From: a virus
Length of the DNA stretch: 64,000 nucleotides
Virus record (IMG/VR): IMGVR_UViG_3300032245_000795
Span: 51,084 to 115,083 of that record
Reading direction: 5' to 3' (one strand)
This document shows, in pieces, positions 9,984 through 19,660 of this stretch (the stretch's first letter is position 1; each line of letters starts with the position of its first letter). The position numbers and the translations under genes were made by a program. The notes below the pieces were generated by a model. It had not been told where the DNA came from. It saw only the letters and a list, made by a program, of their open reading frames with translations, and did no database searches.

Positions 9984-12900
9984 TGTTTCAAGACAAAGAT
10001 TTATTAAATCATATAGAAACAAGTTCGTCTATTAGCACAAAATCTTTAGTTGTTCTTGAATGGAATATGAATATTGCTACAAATATATTAGAACTTGGAA
10101 ACTATAGATATCGTCCAAATAATTCCGAGTCTATATACAGAACCATTCCTAATACTTTTGTTAAAGAAACTAAAACATCTTCTCCCGCATTTTATTATGG
10201 AGCAACAGATGCAGATGTTCTTGTTGATGGAGGATTTGAAGACAATGATACTCCAGTATTTTTTTCTTCTAATAAAGATAAATTAAAAATGTTATACTCT
10301 CTTGAAGATTGTTTAAAATCTTTTAGACCAAGATCTGGGATTAATAAAGCAACTTTTCTTAATGGTAAGTTTTTACACAGCCCAAATATAAATATGGCAA
10401 GAAGACCAAGATATTATATGGCAGATAAAAAAGATCCATTTAAATATTGGACATCTTTTAGAACAGAGTCTGGAATAGAGTATGGAGTTTCTAATAAAAC
10501 TATAAATGGAAAGCATGCAATTGAAGACACTGCTCCATTTGTTGTTTATAAGGAAAAGGTTCCAGCAAATAGAATTGTTGTAAAGATGCAAACTAATGTT
10601 GGAGATTTTAACTCTGGTACATATGCAAACAATAGCGAATCTTTTTTAGACCCATATTTTGGAGAATCAAATCAAACTACTCCAGAAAAATGGAAAATAC
10701 AAGTTTTAAAAAATAACAGTTGGTCAGATGCAATATCTTTTTCTGGTCAAGAAAAAAGAAAAAACGGAAGTTCTATCATAGGCTCCGATGGTTATTTTGA
10801 ATTATCTTATGGCTTGGTTGTCCCAAAAATATACTCAGATATTTTTAATGATTGCGGAGAACTTTCTTCATCAAGCCTTATACCAGAGTTTGGAAATAAA
10901 GAAGGTGACGCTTTTTTAATTATTGAAAATTCTGAACAGGTTGGATCATATCATATATGGTATAACCAAGAATGGAAAACATTTACTCCAAATTATTCAT
11001 GGCAATTTAAAGAATCAGATGTTGAAAGTTCAGCGAGTTTTGTTACTGAATTAAGTAATCCAGCATCGTATATGTATAATGGAGCAAAGAAGTATAAAGA
11101 ATTTGAATATATTTCTGGAATAAGAATTGTTATTGATACCATGAAAAAGTTTGACTCTACTTTTGATTTGATAGAATTTTCTCCAAGGCTTGCAGCAGAT
11201 CTTTCTGATATGGTAGAGTCATTCTCTATAAACAAAAGCGCTTCAGATCTTGGAGTTAGTGGAATGCCAGTTGGACAACTTCTTGCATCTACAGGAGAAC
11301 TTTCACTTTTTGATTTTGAAGACTCATTTAATCCTTTAAATAAAAATAGTATTATATCTGGATATGTTTTAAAAAATATTCAGGTAAAGATATACGAAAT
11401 ATTAAAAAATAGTTTAAATGTAAACTACTATGTTCCAATTAAGACAATGTATTCAGATGGATTCCCCAAGGTAGATAGCCAGTCTAAAAAGGTTGGATTA
11501 ACACTAAGAGATCTCTACTTGTATTTTGAGTCACAAACAGCACCAGAAATTTTGATGACTAACGTATCTCTAAGTGTTGCAGTTTCAATACTGCTAGATT
11601 CAATTGGCTTTTCTAATTATATTTTTAAGAGGGTAGAGGGTGAATCTGAAATTGTTATTCCATACTTCTTTATTCCTCCAGACAAGAGCGTTGCCCAGAT
11701 ATTAGAAGATCTAGCCCTATCTACGCAAACTGCAATGTTCTTTGATGAATACAATAACTTTGTTATGATGAGCAAAGATTATATGATGCCTACAAAAACT
11801 CAAAGACCTACAGACCTAACTCTTTATGGATCTTTAGACTCTGAAAATTTTGAGGTAGTTAAAAATAAAAATACAAAAGATAAACTTTCAAATATTATAG
11901 AAGTTAATTCACAAGATAATCAAGTATATAATGATGGGAAAATATCTTATACAACAAGAAGCATGCAAAGAAGCGTAGGAACAATAAGAGAAGCATCACT
12001 TGTTGACAATGAAAAATCTTGGATATATAAGCCAGTTCTTCTTTGGGAGGTTCAAGGTACAGAAAACACAAAGTCAATTAACTCAGAAGTTAATGATATG
12101 TCAAGTTATGCACTTGCAGCAATTCCACTAAACTCTAATTTATCTTCTAACCCTCCAAGCGTATCTGCTGGTAGGGTAATTGACAACATAATAGATCTTG
12201 GAGAGGCAGTCTATTGGGTAACAAGATACAATGGATACTTTTACTCTAATGGAGAAATAATAAAATATGATGCTGTTGAGTATAACGTAGCAGGGTCTAA
12301 CGATGTTTGGATAAACAGCGTTCAAGAATATGACAAGTATTTTTCATCACTACCATTCAATGGAAAAATTTATCCGACTGGAAGAGTAAGAATTTATTCT
12401 GAGCCAAACTATGAAGATATTAATGGTCTTAGCAAATTAAAAAATGGAGCGGTAGCAAAACATGGAAGAGGTCAGTTTGGAACTCCTATTGTTAGTCACT
12501 CAGCAGGAATAGATCCTTATTGGTCAAACAATGATAATCTTCGTGGATGTAATATGCAGTCTAAATATTTATTTAAGAAAGATCAAACCCTGCCTACAAC
12601 ATCTATTGGGCCTGCTGGAACAAAGGTTACAGATATTTTATTATCAAATGTCTTTGCTCAAAATTCATCAAGAAATGGAATTATCAAAAATATGCTTTCA
12701 TCAAAGTATATCTCAGAGTCTGACATTAACAAGATGATGGTTACACAAACTGGAGCGGTTCAGGCTTCTGCCTTGGTTATAAATGGCCCAGGGTTTAAAA
12801 CAACAGAACCAGCAGCAGACTTTATTTCTTATGTATATAAGCCATTGCTAAATAGTTTTAAACATTTTGGAACAAGAGTTAGAATTGTAGGTAAAATTGA

Positions 12901-14284
12901 TAATGATCCTCAGCGTGGCCAAACTGCAGTCGGAGCAACAGATCTTTTTATTGTTCCAGGAACAACTGCAGACAAAGATATAAAGATATCTGGTGGCTCT
13001 GGAGGCCTTGGAGTTATGGTTAATCCAGAAACAAATAATGGCTACTACTTTGAAATTATTGCTTTGGGTGCAACAAGTTTAAATACAAAAGAAAGAGAAA
13101 ATGTTAACAACGTTATTTTTTACAAAATAGAACAAGGAGAGAATCAGAGTGCAGTTCCAATTACACTATATCAGGGACTTGCTAATATACTTGTAGATGA
13201 CGGAAAATTCACTGGCAAGTATAGAATGTCAGCAGAGCAAAACCCAACAGTCTATGACCTTTCTGTAGAGTATCAGGATGTCGGCTCTAAAAGAAAGTTC
13301 TTTTTATATATAAATGGAAATTTAATTGCTACTGTTTTTGATGATAAACCACTTCCAGCATATAATAATCTTGCACTTTTTGTCAGAGGGTCTTCTAGAG
13401 TTATGTTTGAAAATGTTTATGCTTTGGCAAACAACTACTCAGAGAATACATCATTTAAACTAAACACGCCAATATCAAATGCTTTTGGCCAAGGTGAAAT
13501 AAATGCAAACGAATCATTAAGAAAATATGCAATGAGTGGAGCAGTACAATCATCATATCTATCAGGAATAAGTTCTTCAGAACCAACCAAGTTTAGTATG
13601 TACTTTGATGAATTTGGAACAATAATGCGAGAGGCTGCATCATTTGATTTTAAATATGACATTGCTTATCCAGCATTGTATGCAACAATTGCACCAACTT
13701 TTAATAGTATAAAAGGGTATGTTATATCTGGATTTAAAGCAGGATCATACGGGGCAGAATTTTTAGTCTTTAATGCCACAGATAGAATTCTTAACTTAGA
13801 TGAAACTAGCGGAAACTATTTAAGAATACAAGGTGTAACATTTACACAGCAATCATCAAATACATATAGTGTAGATGATTATTTCTTAAAAAATAGCAAT
13901 CTTTCAGATCCACAGTTTGAAGAAACTGGACTGATAACCTCTGTAAATAAAGTTGCAAGAAATTATCAAGACATAAAGACAAGTAGAATGCTTTATGGCA
14001 AACAGGATTTTTCTTTAGATGTTCAATATATTCAGTCACAAGATGATGCAGAAAATTTAATGTCTTGGCTAGTCAATAAAATAACAAAGCCAAGAAAATC
14101 TTTAGGTCTTAAAATATTTGCAAACCCAATGATTCAACTTGGAGACATTGTTTCTATAGACTATGCTGAAAATGGTATTGAAAAGGTTGCATCAAAAGAT
14201 TCCAGATTTGTTGTGTATAATATAGAATACTCTAAAACAGTTAATGGTCCAGAAATGTCAATATTTGTAAGCGAGGTAGTATAG
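9983..14284 (+). CDS. Large minor tail protein with LamG-like domain
   Basis: 1433 aa. The ATG at 9983 is preferred because it overlaps the upstream stop (TAATG) and follows a GGAAGAGG ribosome site; an in-frame ATG 33 bases upstream lies inside the previous gene. The N-terminal two thirds look like a baseplate/tail-hub protein. Residues about 960-1155 read like a concanavalin/LamG beta-sandwich (NGYYFEIIALG, KRKFFLYINGNLIATVF), often a carbohydrate-binding module. The C-terminus (LGDIVSIDYA...) resembles tail-hub ends. It probably sits at the tail tip and contacts the host surface. The exact receptor role is inference. Confidence 0.72.
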   Translation: MFQDKDLLNHIETSSSISTKSLVVLEWNMNIATNILELGNYRYRPNNSESIYRTIPNTFVKETKTSSPAFYYGATDADVLVDGGFEDNDTPVFFSSNKDKLKMLYSLEDCLKSFRPRSGINKATFLNGKFLHSPNINMARRPRYYMADKKDPFKYWTSFRTESGIEYGVSNKTINGKHAIEDTAPFVVYKEKVPANRIVVKMQTNVGDFNSGTYANNSESFLDPYFGESNQTTPEKWKIQVLKNNSWSDAISFSGQEKRKNGSSIIGSDGYFELSYGLVVPKIYSDIFNDCGELSSSSLIPEFGNKEGDAFLIIENSEQVGSYHIWYNQEWKTFTPNYSWQFKESDVESSASFVTELSNPASYMYNGAKKYKEFEYISGIRIVIDTMKKFDSTFDLIEFSPRLAADLSDMVESFSINKSASDLGVSGMPVGQLLASTGELSLFDFEDSFNPLNKNSIISGYVLKNIQVKIYEILKNSLNVNYYVPIKTMYSDGFPKVDSQSKKVGLTLRDLYLYFESQTAPEILMTNVSLSVAVSILLDSIGFSNYIFKRVEGESEIVIPYFFIPPDKSVAQILEDLALSTQTAMFFDEYNNFVMMSKDYMMPTKTQRPTDLTLYGSLDSENFEVVKNKNTKDKLSNIIEVNSQDNQVYNDGKISYTTRSMQRSVGTIREASLVDNEKSWIYKPVLLWEVQGTENTKSINSEVNDMSSYALAAIPLNSNLSSNPPSVSAGRVIDNIIDLGEAVYWVTRYNGYFYSNGEIIKYDAVEYNVAGSNDVWINSVQEYDKYFSSLPFNGKIYPTGRVRIYSEPNYEDINGLSKLKNGAVAKHGRGQFGTPIVSHSAGIDPYWSNNDNLRGCNMQSKYLFKKDQTLPTTSIGPAGTKVTDILLSNVFAQNSSRNGIIKNMLSSKYISESDINKMMVTQTGAVQASALVINGPGFKTTEPAADFISYVYKPLLNSFKHFGTRVRIVGKIDNDPQRGQTAVGATDLFIVPGTTADKDIKISGGSGGLGVMVNPETNNGYYFEIIALGATSLNTKERENVNNVIFYKIEQGENQSAVPITLYQGLANILVDDGKFTGKYRMSAEQNPTVYDLSVEYQDVGSKRKFFLYINGNLIATVFDDKPLPAYNNLALFVRGSSRVMFENVYALANNYSENTSFKLNTPISNAFGQGEINANESLRKYAMSGAVQSSYLSGISSSEPTKFSMYFDEFGTIMREAASFDFKYDIAYPALYATIAPTFNSIKGYVISGFKAGSYGAEFLVFNATDRILNLDETSGNYLRIQGVTFTQQSSNTYSVDDYFLKNSNLSDPQFEETGLITSVNKVARNYQDIKTSRMLYGKQDFSLDVQYIQSQDDAENLMSWLVNKITKPRKSLGLKIFANPMIQLGDIVSIDYAENGIEKVASKDSRFVVYNIEYSKTVNGPEMSIFVSEVV

Positions 14285-14781
14285 TGGCAGTTGACGCAAC
14301 AGCAAATCAGGCTACAGCAACACAAAAGATTGATCCAAAAGAAGCAATAAAGGTTGCATCACCATCTTTGCTTCAATTAAGCAATCCTCCTTTGTCTAAA
14401 GAGGCTATGGTTGAGATTGGTTTTCAGGACATTGGAGGCCATGAATTAATAAATATATCAAGATCTGATGCAATAAATGGTCAGGACATTATTTATAGCA
14501 TTGTCAAAAACTTAAAAAATGTATTACTTGAATACAACTCTAATAATATTATTAAACTTCAGGGAACATCAGACAATTATTTTAAAAATTTTCCAATAAG
14601 ACTTGAGCAAAAGTTGCCAAAAGATGGCACAGGACCTAATAAAGAGATAGTGTATATTGAAGAATCTACAGGAAACCTTATAATAAACTTAGTAAACCTT
14701 GAAAAAGGAGAGCAAGTAGATATAGAAATAATCAACCAGGGAGAAACTTTTGATGATACAATTAGGGTTAGTGAGGTGTAG
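14284..14781 (+). CDS. Tail-module protein, unknown
   Basis: 165 aa beginning with GTG, which shares one base with the preceding TAG stop. No recognised domain. The run of overlapping genes suggests co-translation with the minor tail proteins. Confidence 0.6.
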   Translation: MAVDATANQATATQKIDPKEAIKVASPSLLQLSNPPLSKEAMVEIGFQDIGGHELINISRSDAINGQDIIYSIVKNLKNVLLEYNSNNIIKLQGTSDNYFKNFPIRLEQKLPKDGTGPNKEIVYIEESTGNLIINLVNLEKGEQVDIEIINQGETFDDTIRVSEV

Positions 14782-14783
14782 AT

Positions 14784-15941
14784 ATGATAACAAGTGACGG
14801 ACAAAAAATTTTAGCAAAGTATCTTGTGGGGCAGGCCCCTGCTTATGCTTCATACATTGCTATTGGCTGCGGAGCAAAGCCTGTTGCTTCAGACCATATT
14901 TTTTCTACTGAGGAAAATAACTCTATAAAAAATAAAACAAATTTAGATTTTGAAATGTTTCGTGTACCAATAACATCAAGAGGGTATGTTAATGAGGACA
15001 ATGTTAATAAGATTGTTTTTACAGCAGAACTTCCAACATCAGAAAGATATGAAATAACAGAGGTAGGTCTTTGGTCGGCAGGTTCAAATCCAACAGCAGG
15101 ATCAAATGATAGTCGAACAATTTTTTCATTCAGCGATGCTGAAAATTGGCAATATCATGGAGCGGGTCAACCAGCCTCAATCCCATCCTACGAAGAGGAA
15201 CTACACTCAGGAAATAATGTTATAAATAAAACAGAAATTGCTTTTCAAACAAATGCAGATAATCCAATCTTTACTACTACAAAACGTGAGGCAAGAGGAG
15301 AAAGATGTAGATTTTTAAATAATATGATTGCTATACGTGGAGACATGTCAACGATTAGCGTTGAACAAAATGGAAAACTTCAAATTGACCCAGCGTCTAA
15401 GCATATACATCTAACAGGAGCATCGTTAGATTTTGATAAGGCATCGCCTAAAGATGAGTTAAGACTAGCATTTTCTTTAATAAATAAAGATGGCCAGTCT
15501 GATGTCCAGCCAGATGAAATAAGAATAATGTTAGAGTTTGCTCAAGGAGATCTTCATAACACTGGCCTTGATGCAACTAACACTAGCCAGTATGCAAGAT
15601 TTGAAACAGTTATAAAAGATTCTGATTTAGATGTAGACTTTGCTACAGGAAGATATTTTGTATCTGTTAAAAAGTTTGAAGAGTTAATTAAGAGTGATGG
15701 ATTTACTTGGAATGTTGTTGATGTAGTAAAATTTTATGTATCAGTAATAAAAGATGAAGTAGTCTCTGACGATTATTATGTTTGTCTTGATGCCTTGAGA
15801 TTAGAAAATACAACATCTTCAAACCCTCTTTATGGACTAACTGGGTACTCAGTTATTAAAAACACAAACTCAAAACCAATTCTAAAGGCTCCAAATAGCA
15901 CAAATCACATTGAGTTTAGATTTGGTCTGGATGTTTTGTAA
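14784..15941 (+). CDS. Minor tail / fibre-like protein
   Basis: 385 aa, ATG preceded by a GAGGTG ribosome site. The N-terminus (ITSDGQKILAKYLVGQ, then YIAIGCG) resembles the first domain of phage tail-tip and fibre proteins. The C-terminal half (SLDFDKASPKDELRLAFSL...) looks like a beta-sandwich. It lies between other tail genes. The structural role is inferred. Confidence 0.62.
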   Translation: MITSDGQKILAKYLVGQAPAYASYIAIGCGAKPVASDHIFSTEENNSIKNKTNLDFEMFRVPITSRGYVNEDNVNKIVFTAELPTSERYEITEVGLWSAGSNPTAGSNDSRTIFSFSDAENWQYHGAGQPASIPSYEEELHSGNNVINKTEIAFQTNADNPIFTTTKREARGERCRFLNNMIAIRGDMSTISVEQNGKLQIDPASKHIHLTGASLDFDKASPKDELRLAFSLINKDGQSDVQPDEIRIMLEFAQGDLHNTGLDATNTSQYARFETVIKDSDLDVDFATGRYFVSVKKFEELIKSDGFTWNVVDVVKFYVSVIKDEVVSDDYYVCLDALRLENTTSSNPLYGLTGYSVIKNTNSKPILKAPNSTNHIEFRFGLDVL

Positions 15942-16423
15942 TGGCTGACCAAGGAATCAAAAAGGCTATAATTAAAAAAGAAGATTTTCCACCATTGAAC
16001 GGAGAATCACAAAACTATTTAGTTAGATATCGTGTGGTATCAGAAGACAAAAATAGAACATCTCATTGGTCTCAATACTACGAGGTTAATGTTGTTCCTG
16101 AGATAGATAGAGAAAGAATTGTGGATGGAGAAGCATCGCCAGAGCCCTGGATTTCACACTCTTTGGTATTAAGTGAAAATAAACAAATAATTAATGTTGT
16201 TTGGACTCCTCCAATAAACCTAAAGTCTGATTTTGATTTATATGTTAAATGGGGTGCAGATGATTTTAAATATGTTGCGTCTATTCAAACATCGTCATAC
16301 ACTATTCAGACTTTATCAGGATATGCTACAGTTGAGTTTGCTCTTCAAGTTCCAACATTTCCAAAAAAGAGATTTACCAAGGCTACTCTTTTTGAGTCTG
16401 ATCCATTAAGCCTAGTGGTATAA
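15941..16423 (+). CDS. Minor tail protein, FnIII-like
   Basis: 160 aa, with its start overlapping the previous stop (TAATG). The segment YLVRYRVVSEDKNRTSHWSQ and the repeated Val/Tyr strand pattern resemble a fibronectin type III or similar beta-sandwich. Probably a virion surface protein. Confidence 0.55.
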   Translation: MADQGIKKAIIKKEDFPPLNGESQNYLVRYRVVSEDKNRTSHWSQYYEVNVVPEIDRERIVDGEASPEPWISHSLVLSENKQIINVVWTPPINLKSDFDLYVKWGADDFKYVASIQTSSYTIQTLSGYATVEFALQVPTFPKKRFTKATLFESDPLSLVV

Positions 16424-16424
16424 T
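16419..16424 (+). promoter_or_regulatory. Extended -10 promoter (TGGTATAAT), leaderless
   Basis: TATAAT with an upstream TGG lies exactly 6 bases before the ATG at 16431, so transcription should start at or next to the start codon. It overlaps the end of the upstream gene. Confidence 0.6.
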
Positions 16425-16430
16425 AGTATT

Positions 16431-16874
16431 ATGGCACAAATTCCTCTACCTGAGCGTGGTCAACCACTAGATGTAGCATATATTTCTAGACTGGCTCAAG
16501 AAATAAATAATTTATCAAGAGATGTTTCAACAGCAAGGTATGATTATGTAACTATTGATACAAAAGATTCTGGTCAGCAAAATAAAAAAATGTCAGAAGT
16601 TAGAGTTTTAGGAGTTATTAAAAAGTTACCAGCAGGTAAAACAGTTACCGCTGCAGAAGAAATTGGTTTTACTCATTCTTTTAATGGTGAGTTTAAGTTT
16701 GCTCCAATTGTAACTGCTACAGCAATAAATGTAGGAGGCGGCACTGCTGGAGGAAATGTTACTCTAATATTAAAAGACCCAACAACTTCTGGAGTTGAAG
16801 GAACTGTAAGATTTAATGAATCTGGAACTGCTACCGTAAATGTTAACCTTATTATTATTGGCGTACCTAACTAA
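16431..16874 (+). CDS. Probable virion/fibre protein
   Basis: 147 aa and the last gene of the tail block. The N-terminus is helical (INNLSRDVSTARYDYV). The C-terminus is a beta-rich domain ending FNESGTATVNVNLIIIGVPN, like the receptor-binding heads of small tail fibres (H-type-lectin-like). It has its own leaderless promoter. Confidence 0.55.
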   Translation: MAQIPLPERGQPLDVAYISRLAQEINNLSRDVSTARYDYVTIDTKDSGQQNKKMSEVRVLGVIKKLPAGKTVTAAEEIGFTHSFNGEFKFAPIVTATAINVGGGTAGGNVTLILKDPTTSGVEGTVRFNESGTATVNVNLIIIGVPN

Positions 16875-17065
16875 TGCTGAAATGTAAAAAATGTAATGGA
16901 AGAATGTTTCTTGATAGACAATACAGTACCGTTGGTCACCTTGAAACATATTGTATGGCTTGCGGATCAAGAGATTTTTTTAATCCACCAACAAGTTCTG
17001 CGGAGGGTTTATGGCTATTAAAAAAGGAAGTATCGAGAGCGAAGGCTACAATGTCCTACCTGTAA
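16874..17065 (+). CDS. Small zinc-ribbon protein
   Basis: 63 aa with two Cys pairs (CKKC near residue 4 and CMAC near 28) typical of a rubredoxin-like zinc ribbon. The start overlaps the upstream stop (TAATG). Function unknown; it begins the switch from tail genes to DNA metabolism. Confidence 0.6.
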   Translation: MLKCKKCNGRMFLDRQYSTVGHLETYCMACGSRDFFNPPTSSAEGLWLLKKEVSRAKATMSYL

Positions 17066-17553
17066 TACCAGGAAATAAAAAAGTTTGGTTTTTAAATGGA
17101 GACCTTGTAAGAATTCACCATTTAAATAAATCTAATGGGATTATGTCTGTTTATAATATTACAAAAGATCAAATTGAAAGTTGTTTAATTAGTGACTTTA
17201 AAAAGAAACGTGAAAGAGCATACACCGTTAAAGAGACTGCTGATTTAGTTAATCGTCATAAAAAGTATATGCCATCACTAATGAGACGAGGAGTCATTCC
17301 TTTCCCCACGGGATCTCAAAAAGGTGGAGCAAGAGGATTTCAAGTAAGATCATATTACTCAGAATCCCAAGTAAGAGAGATACGTGATATACTTGCTACA
17401 TACCATATTGGTAGACCAAGAAAAGATAATTTAATAACAAACGATATCACCCCAAGCAAACAAGAGTTGACACGAAGAATGGGCGATGGTATACTTACAT
17501 ATACGAGAACTGAAGATGGACGATTCATTCCTATCTGGTCTGAATCTATTTAA
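17011..17553 (+). CDS. HTH DNA-binding protein (MerR/excisionase-like)
   Basis: 180 aa, ATG after a CGGAGGG ribosome site and overlapping the upstream gene by 55 bases. Residues about 70-125 (YTVKETADLVNRHKKYMPSL ... SYYSESQVREIRDIL) read as a winged helix of the MerR/excisionase type. A preceding beta domain (VWFLNGDLVRIHHLN) may be a second nucleic-acid-binding fold. Probably a regulator or replication accessory protein. Confidence 0.55.
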   Translation: MAIKKGSIESEGYNVLPVIPGNKKVWFLNGDLVRIHHLNKSNGIMSVYNITKDQIESCLISDFKKKRERAYTVKETADLVNRHKKYMPSLMRRGVIPFPTGSQKGGARGFQVRSYYSESQVREIRDILATYHIGRPRKDNLITNDITPSKQELTRRMGDGILTYTRTEDGRFIPIWSESI

Positions 17554-17566
17554 CGAAGGGTATGAA

Positions 17567-17773
17567 ATGGAAAACGAAGACACAAAGGTATCTGTCACAC
17601 TTGGATACACACTTAACCTTGGCAACTTTCAATCTCTAAGACTTGATCTTGGTGTTGTAGATTCACGCAAAAATGGAGAGAATGTTAATCAAGCATTTGA
17701 GCGTGTGTATAAGTTTGTTGAAGATAAGTTAACTGAAAAGATTAACGAAGCAAAGTCTGAAATTAACGAGTAA
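17567..17773 (+). CDS. Small acidic protein
   Basis: 68 aa. The start at 17567 follows an AACGAAGGG ribosome site; a longer frame would overlap the previous gene. Beta N-terminus and helical acidic C-terminus (VNQAFERVYKFVEDKL). Function unknown; the stop overlaps the next start. Confidence 0.55.
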   Translation: MENEDTKVSVTLGYTLNLGNFQSLRLDLGVVDSRKNGENVNQAFERVYKFVEDKLTEKINEAKSEINE

Positions 17774-18081
17774 TGGCAGAACGCAAAGACCGTATGGCTT
17801 TGCTTTCAAGATACAGCAAGTATCATACCGCAAGGTACGAGTCAAAGCCATCACTTAATTTAAATGTAGAACAATGGGCTTCAGATGGGCTTGTCGAGTC
17901 ATACGGACTATCTGGCTGTTACGATATACTTGAGTATTACTTTTCGGTTTCAGAAAATCCTTCTTGGAATTACTTTGCATACAATGCAGAAAAGATTTTA
18001 CAGGCACAAAAAGATAAAAAGAAAGATGATGAAGAGAGAGCAGAGCGTAGAAGAATGGCAAAGGAGTGGCTAAGTGAATAA
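17773..18081 (+). CDS. Unknown protein upstream of helicase
   Basis: 102 aa, helical, with a highly charged C-terminus (KDKKKDDEERAERRRM). It overlaps the helicase gene by 8 bases. Such a tight pairing would fit a helicase accessory or loader, but no loader motif is visible. Confidence 0.5.
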   Translation: MAERKDRMALLSRYSKYHTARYESKPSLNLNVEQWASDGLVESYGLSGCYDILEYYFSVSENPSWNYFAYNAEKILQAQKDKKKDDEERAERRRMAKEWLSE

Positions 18082-19294
18082 TACAGAGTCTAAACTAATT
18101 ACTGCAGTTCTTCAAGACAAACAGATCCATGTACTTCTACAGGCAAATATTGATAATCTTCTAAGAACTCACGGAGATATCTGGAACTTCATTAGACTAT
18201 ACTTTGAGAACAATAAATCACTTCCTCCTGCAGAATTAGTTACAGAAAAGTTTAGAGACTTCTCACCAATAGCAAATGTTGGAGCAACTAAGCACCACCT
18301 TGAAGAGTTACAGGGTGAATACTTAAACGATAGTTTAAAGGACATATTAAGGTCTGCTGCAACTAATGTTCAAAACAATCAGGGCAATGTTGCATTAAAT
18401 GATCTAATTACACAGACATCAGAGTTAAAGAAAAACACTTCAGCAATCCGTGACATTGATGTAACAGATCTTGAGTCAGCAATTGCTTATTTTGAAAATC
18501 TTAAAGTTCAGCAGGCAGCAGGTCATGTTGGAATAAAAACTAATCTTCCAGGTTTTGATAACTATCTTCCTTCTGGAATTATGCCAGGGCAGTTAGGAGT
18601 CTTCTTGGCATACCCAGGTATAGGAAAGTCATGGATGGCTTTATACTTTGCTGTACAGGCTTGGAAACAGGGTAAGACACCTCTTGTAATCTCACTTGAG
18701 ATGTCAGAGACAGAAGTTCGTAATCGTGTATTTACAATTATGGGTGAAGGACTTTGGTCACACAGAAAGTTAAGTAACGGAGATGTAGAGTTAGATACTC
18801 TTAAGGCTTGGCATGAAAGACACTTAAAGGGCAAGCCAGAGTTTCACATTATTTCTAACGATCAAGGTGGAGAAATTAACCCATCGGTTCTTCGTGGAAA
18901 GATTGATCAATACAAGCCAGACTTTGTAATTGTAGACTACCTTCAGTTGATGGCTCCTAATCAAAAGTCCGATAATGAAACGGTACGAATGAAGAACCTT
19001 TCACGAGAACTTAAACTTATGGCTATTGGTGAAGAAGTACCTATCATTGCTATCTCATCTGCCACCCCAGACGATGTTAACGATCTTAGTGGGGTCCCTA
19101 CCCTTGGGCAGACTGCTTGGTCAAGACAGATTGCCTATGATGCAGACTGGGTTATTGCTCTTGGTAGAGCCTCTAATAGCGACATCATTGAGTGTGCTTT
19201 TAGAAAGAATCGTAACGGATTTATGGGAGACTTCCTGGTACAGGTTGACTTTGACAAGGGATACTACAGGTATAAAGATTATGAAGATAAGTAG
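18074..19294 (+). CDS. dnaB: Replicative DNA helicase, DnaB-type
   Basis: 406 aa with a GTG start. A RecA-fold ATPase with Walker A AYPGIGKSW near residues 178-187 and Walker B FVIVDYLQLMAP near 284-295, followed by RKNRNGFMGDFLVQVDF like the DnaB C-terminal arginine region. Residues 1-120 form a shortened helical N-terminal domain. It unwinds the fork as a hexameric ring and should work with the primase and polymerase just downstream. The stop TAG is used as the 5' side of the next promoter. Confidence 0.9.
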   Translation: MNNTESKLITAVLQDKQIHVLLQANIDNLLRTHGDIWNFIRLYFENNKSLPPAELVTEKFRDFSPIANVGATKHHLEELQGEYLNDSLKDILRSAATNVQNNQGNVALNDLITQTSELKKNTSAIRDIDVTDLESAIAYFENLKVQQAAGHVGIKTNLPGFDNYLPSGIMPGQLGVFLAYPGIGKSWMALYFAVQAWKQGKTPLVISLEMSETEVRNRVFTIMGEGLWSHRKLSNGDVELDTLKAWHERHLKGKPEFHIISNDQGGEINPSVLRGKIDQYKPDFVIVDYLQLMAPNQKSDNETVRMKNLSRELKLMAIGEEVPIIAISSATPDDVNDLSGVPTLGQTAWSRQIAYDADWVIALGRASNSDIIECAFRKNRNGFMGDFLVQVDFDKGYYRYKDYEDK

Positions 19295-19295
19295 T

Positions 19296-19301
19296 TATAA
19301 T
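19296..19301 (+). promoter_or_regulatory. -10 promoter, leaderless
   Basis: TATAAT follows the helicase stop codon directly and sits 5 bases before the ATG at 19307. Confidence 0.5.
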
Positions 19302-19306
19302 ATGAT

Positions 19307-19660
19307 ATGTCGAAAAGTAAGGAAAATATTCCACCTACCTTCTATCATCATAAGCCTATCAAAAAGTTCTACCTTGATGGGGTTATACATGATGAGTCAG
19401 CACTTGGTAGGCTTAAAGCAGAATATGTCAGACTTCTTGAATCAGAGATGCGACTTTCTGGATATGTTCCAAGAATCGATATATTGCCAGACTTTACATT
19501 AGACTATAACCACAATAAAAAATATTTTGAATTTCAATTAACAGTACACGGAACATATACGGGGAGAAAACAAAGCGAATGGATAGCAGGAATAGACGGA
19601 AGCACAGCAATCTATACACAAAAGAGCAAATCAAAAGAGTTCTCACAGGAACAGGTGTAA
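19307..19660 (+). CDS. Unknown protein between helicase and primase
   Basis: 117 aa, without recognised motifs. It has no ribosome site but a -10 hexamer 5 bases upstream. Its 3' end overlaps the primase start by about 80 bases. Confidence 0.5.
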   Translation: MSKSKENIPPTFYHHKPIKKFYLDGVIHDESALGRLKAEYVRLLESEMRLSGYVPRIDILPDFTLDYNHNKKYFEFQLTVHGTYTGRKQSEWIAGIDGSTAIYTQKSKSKEFSQEQV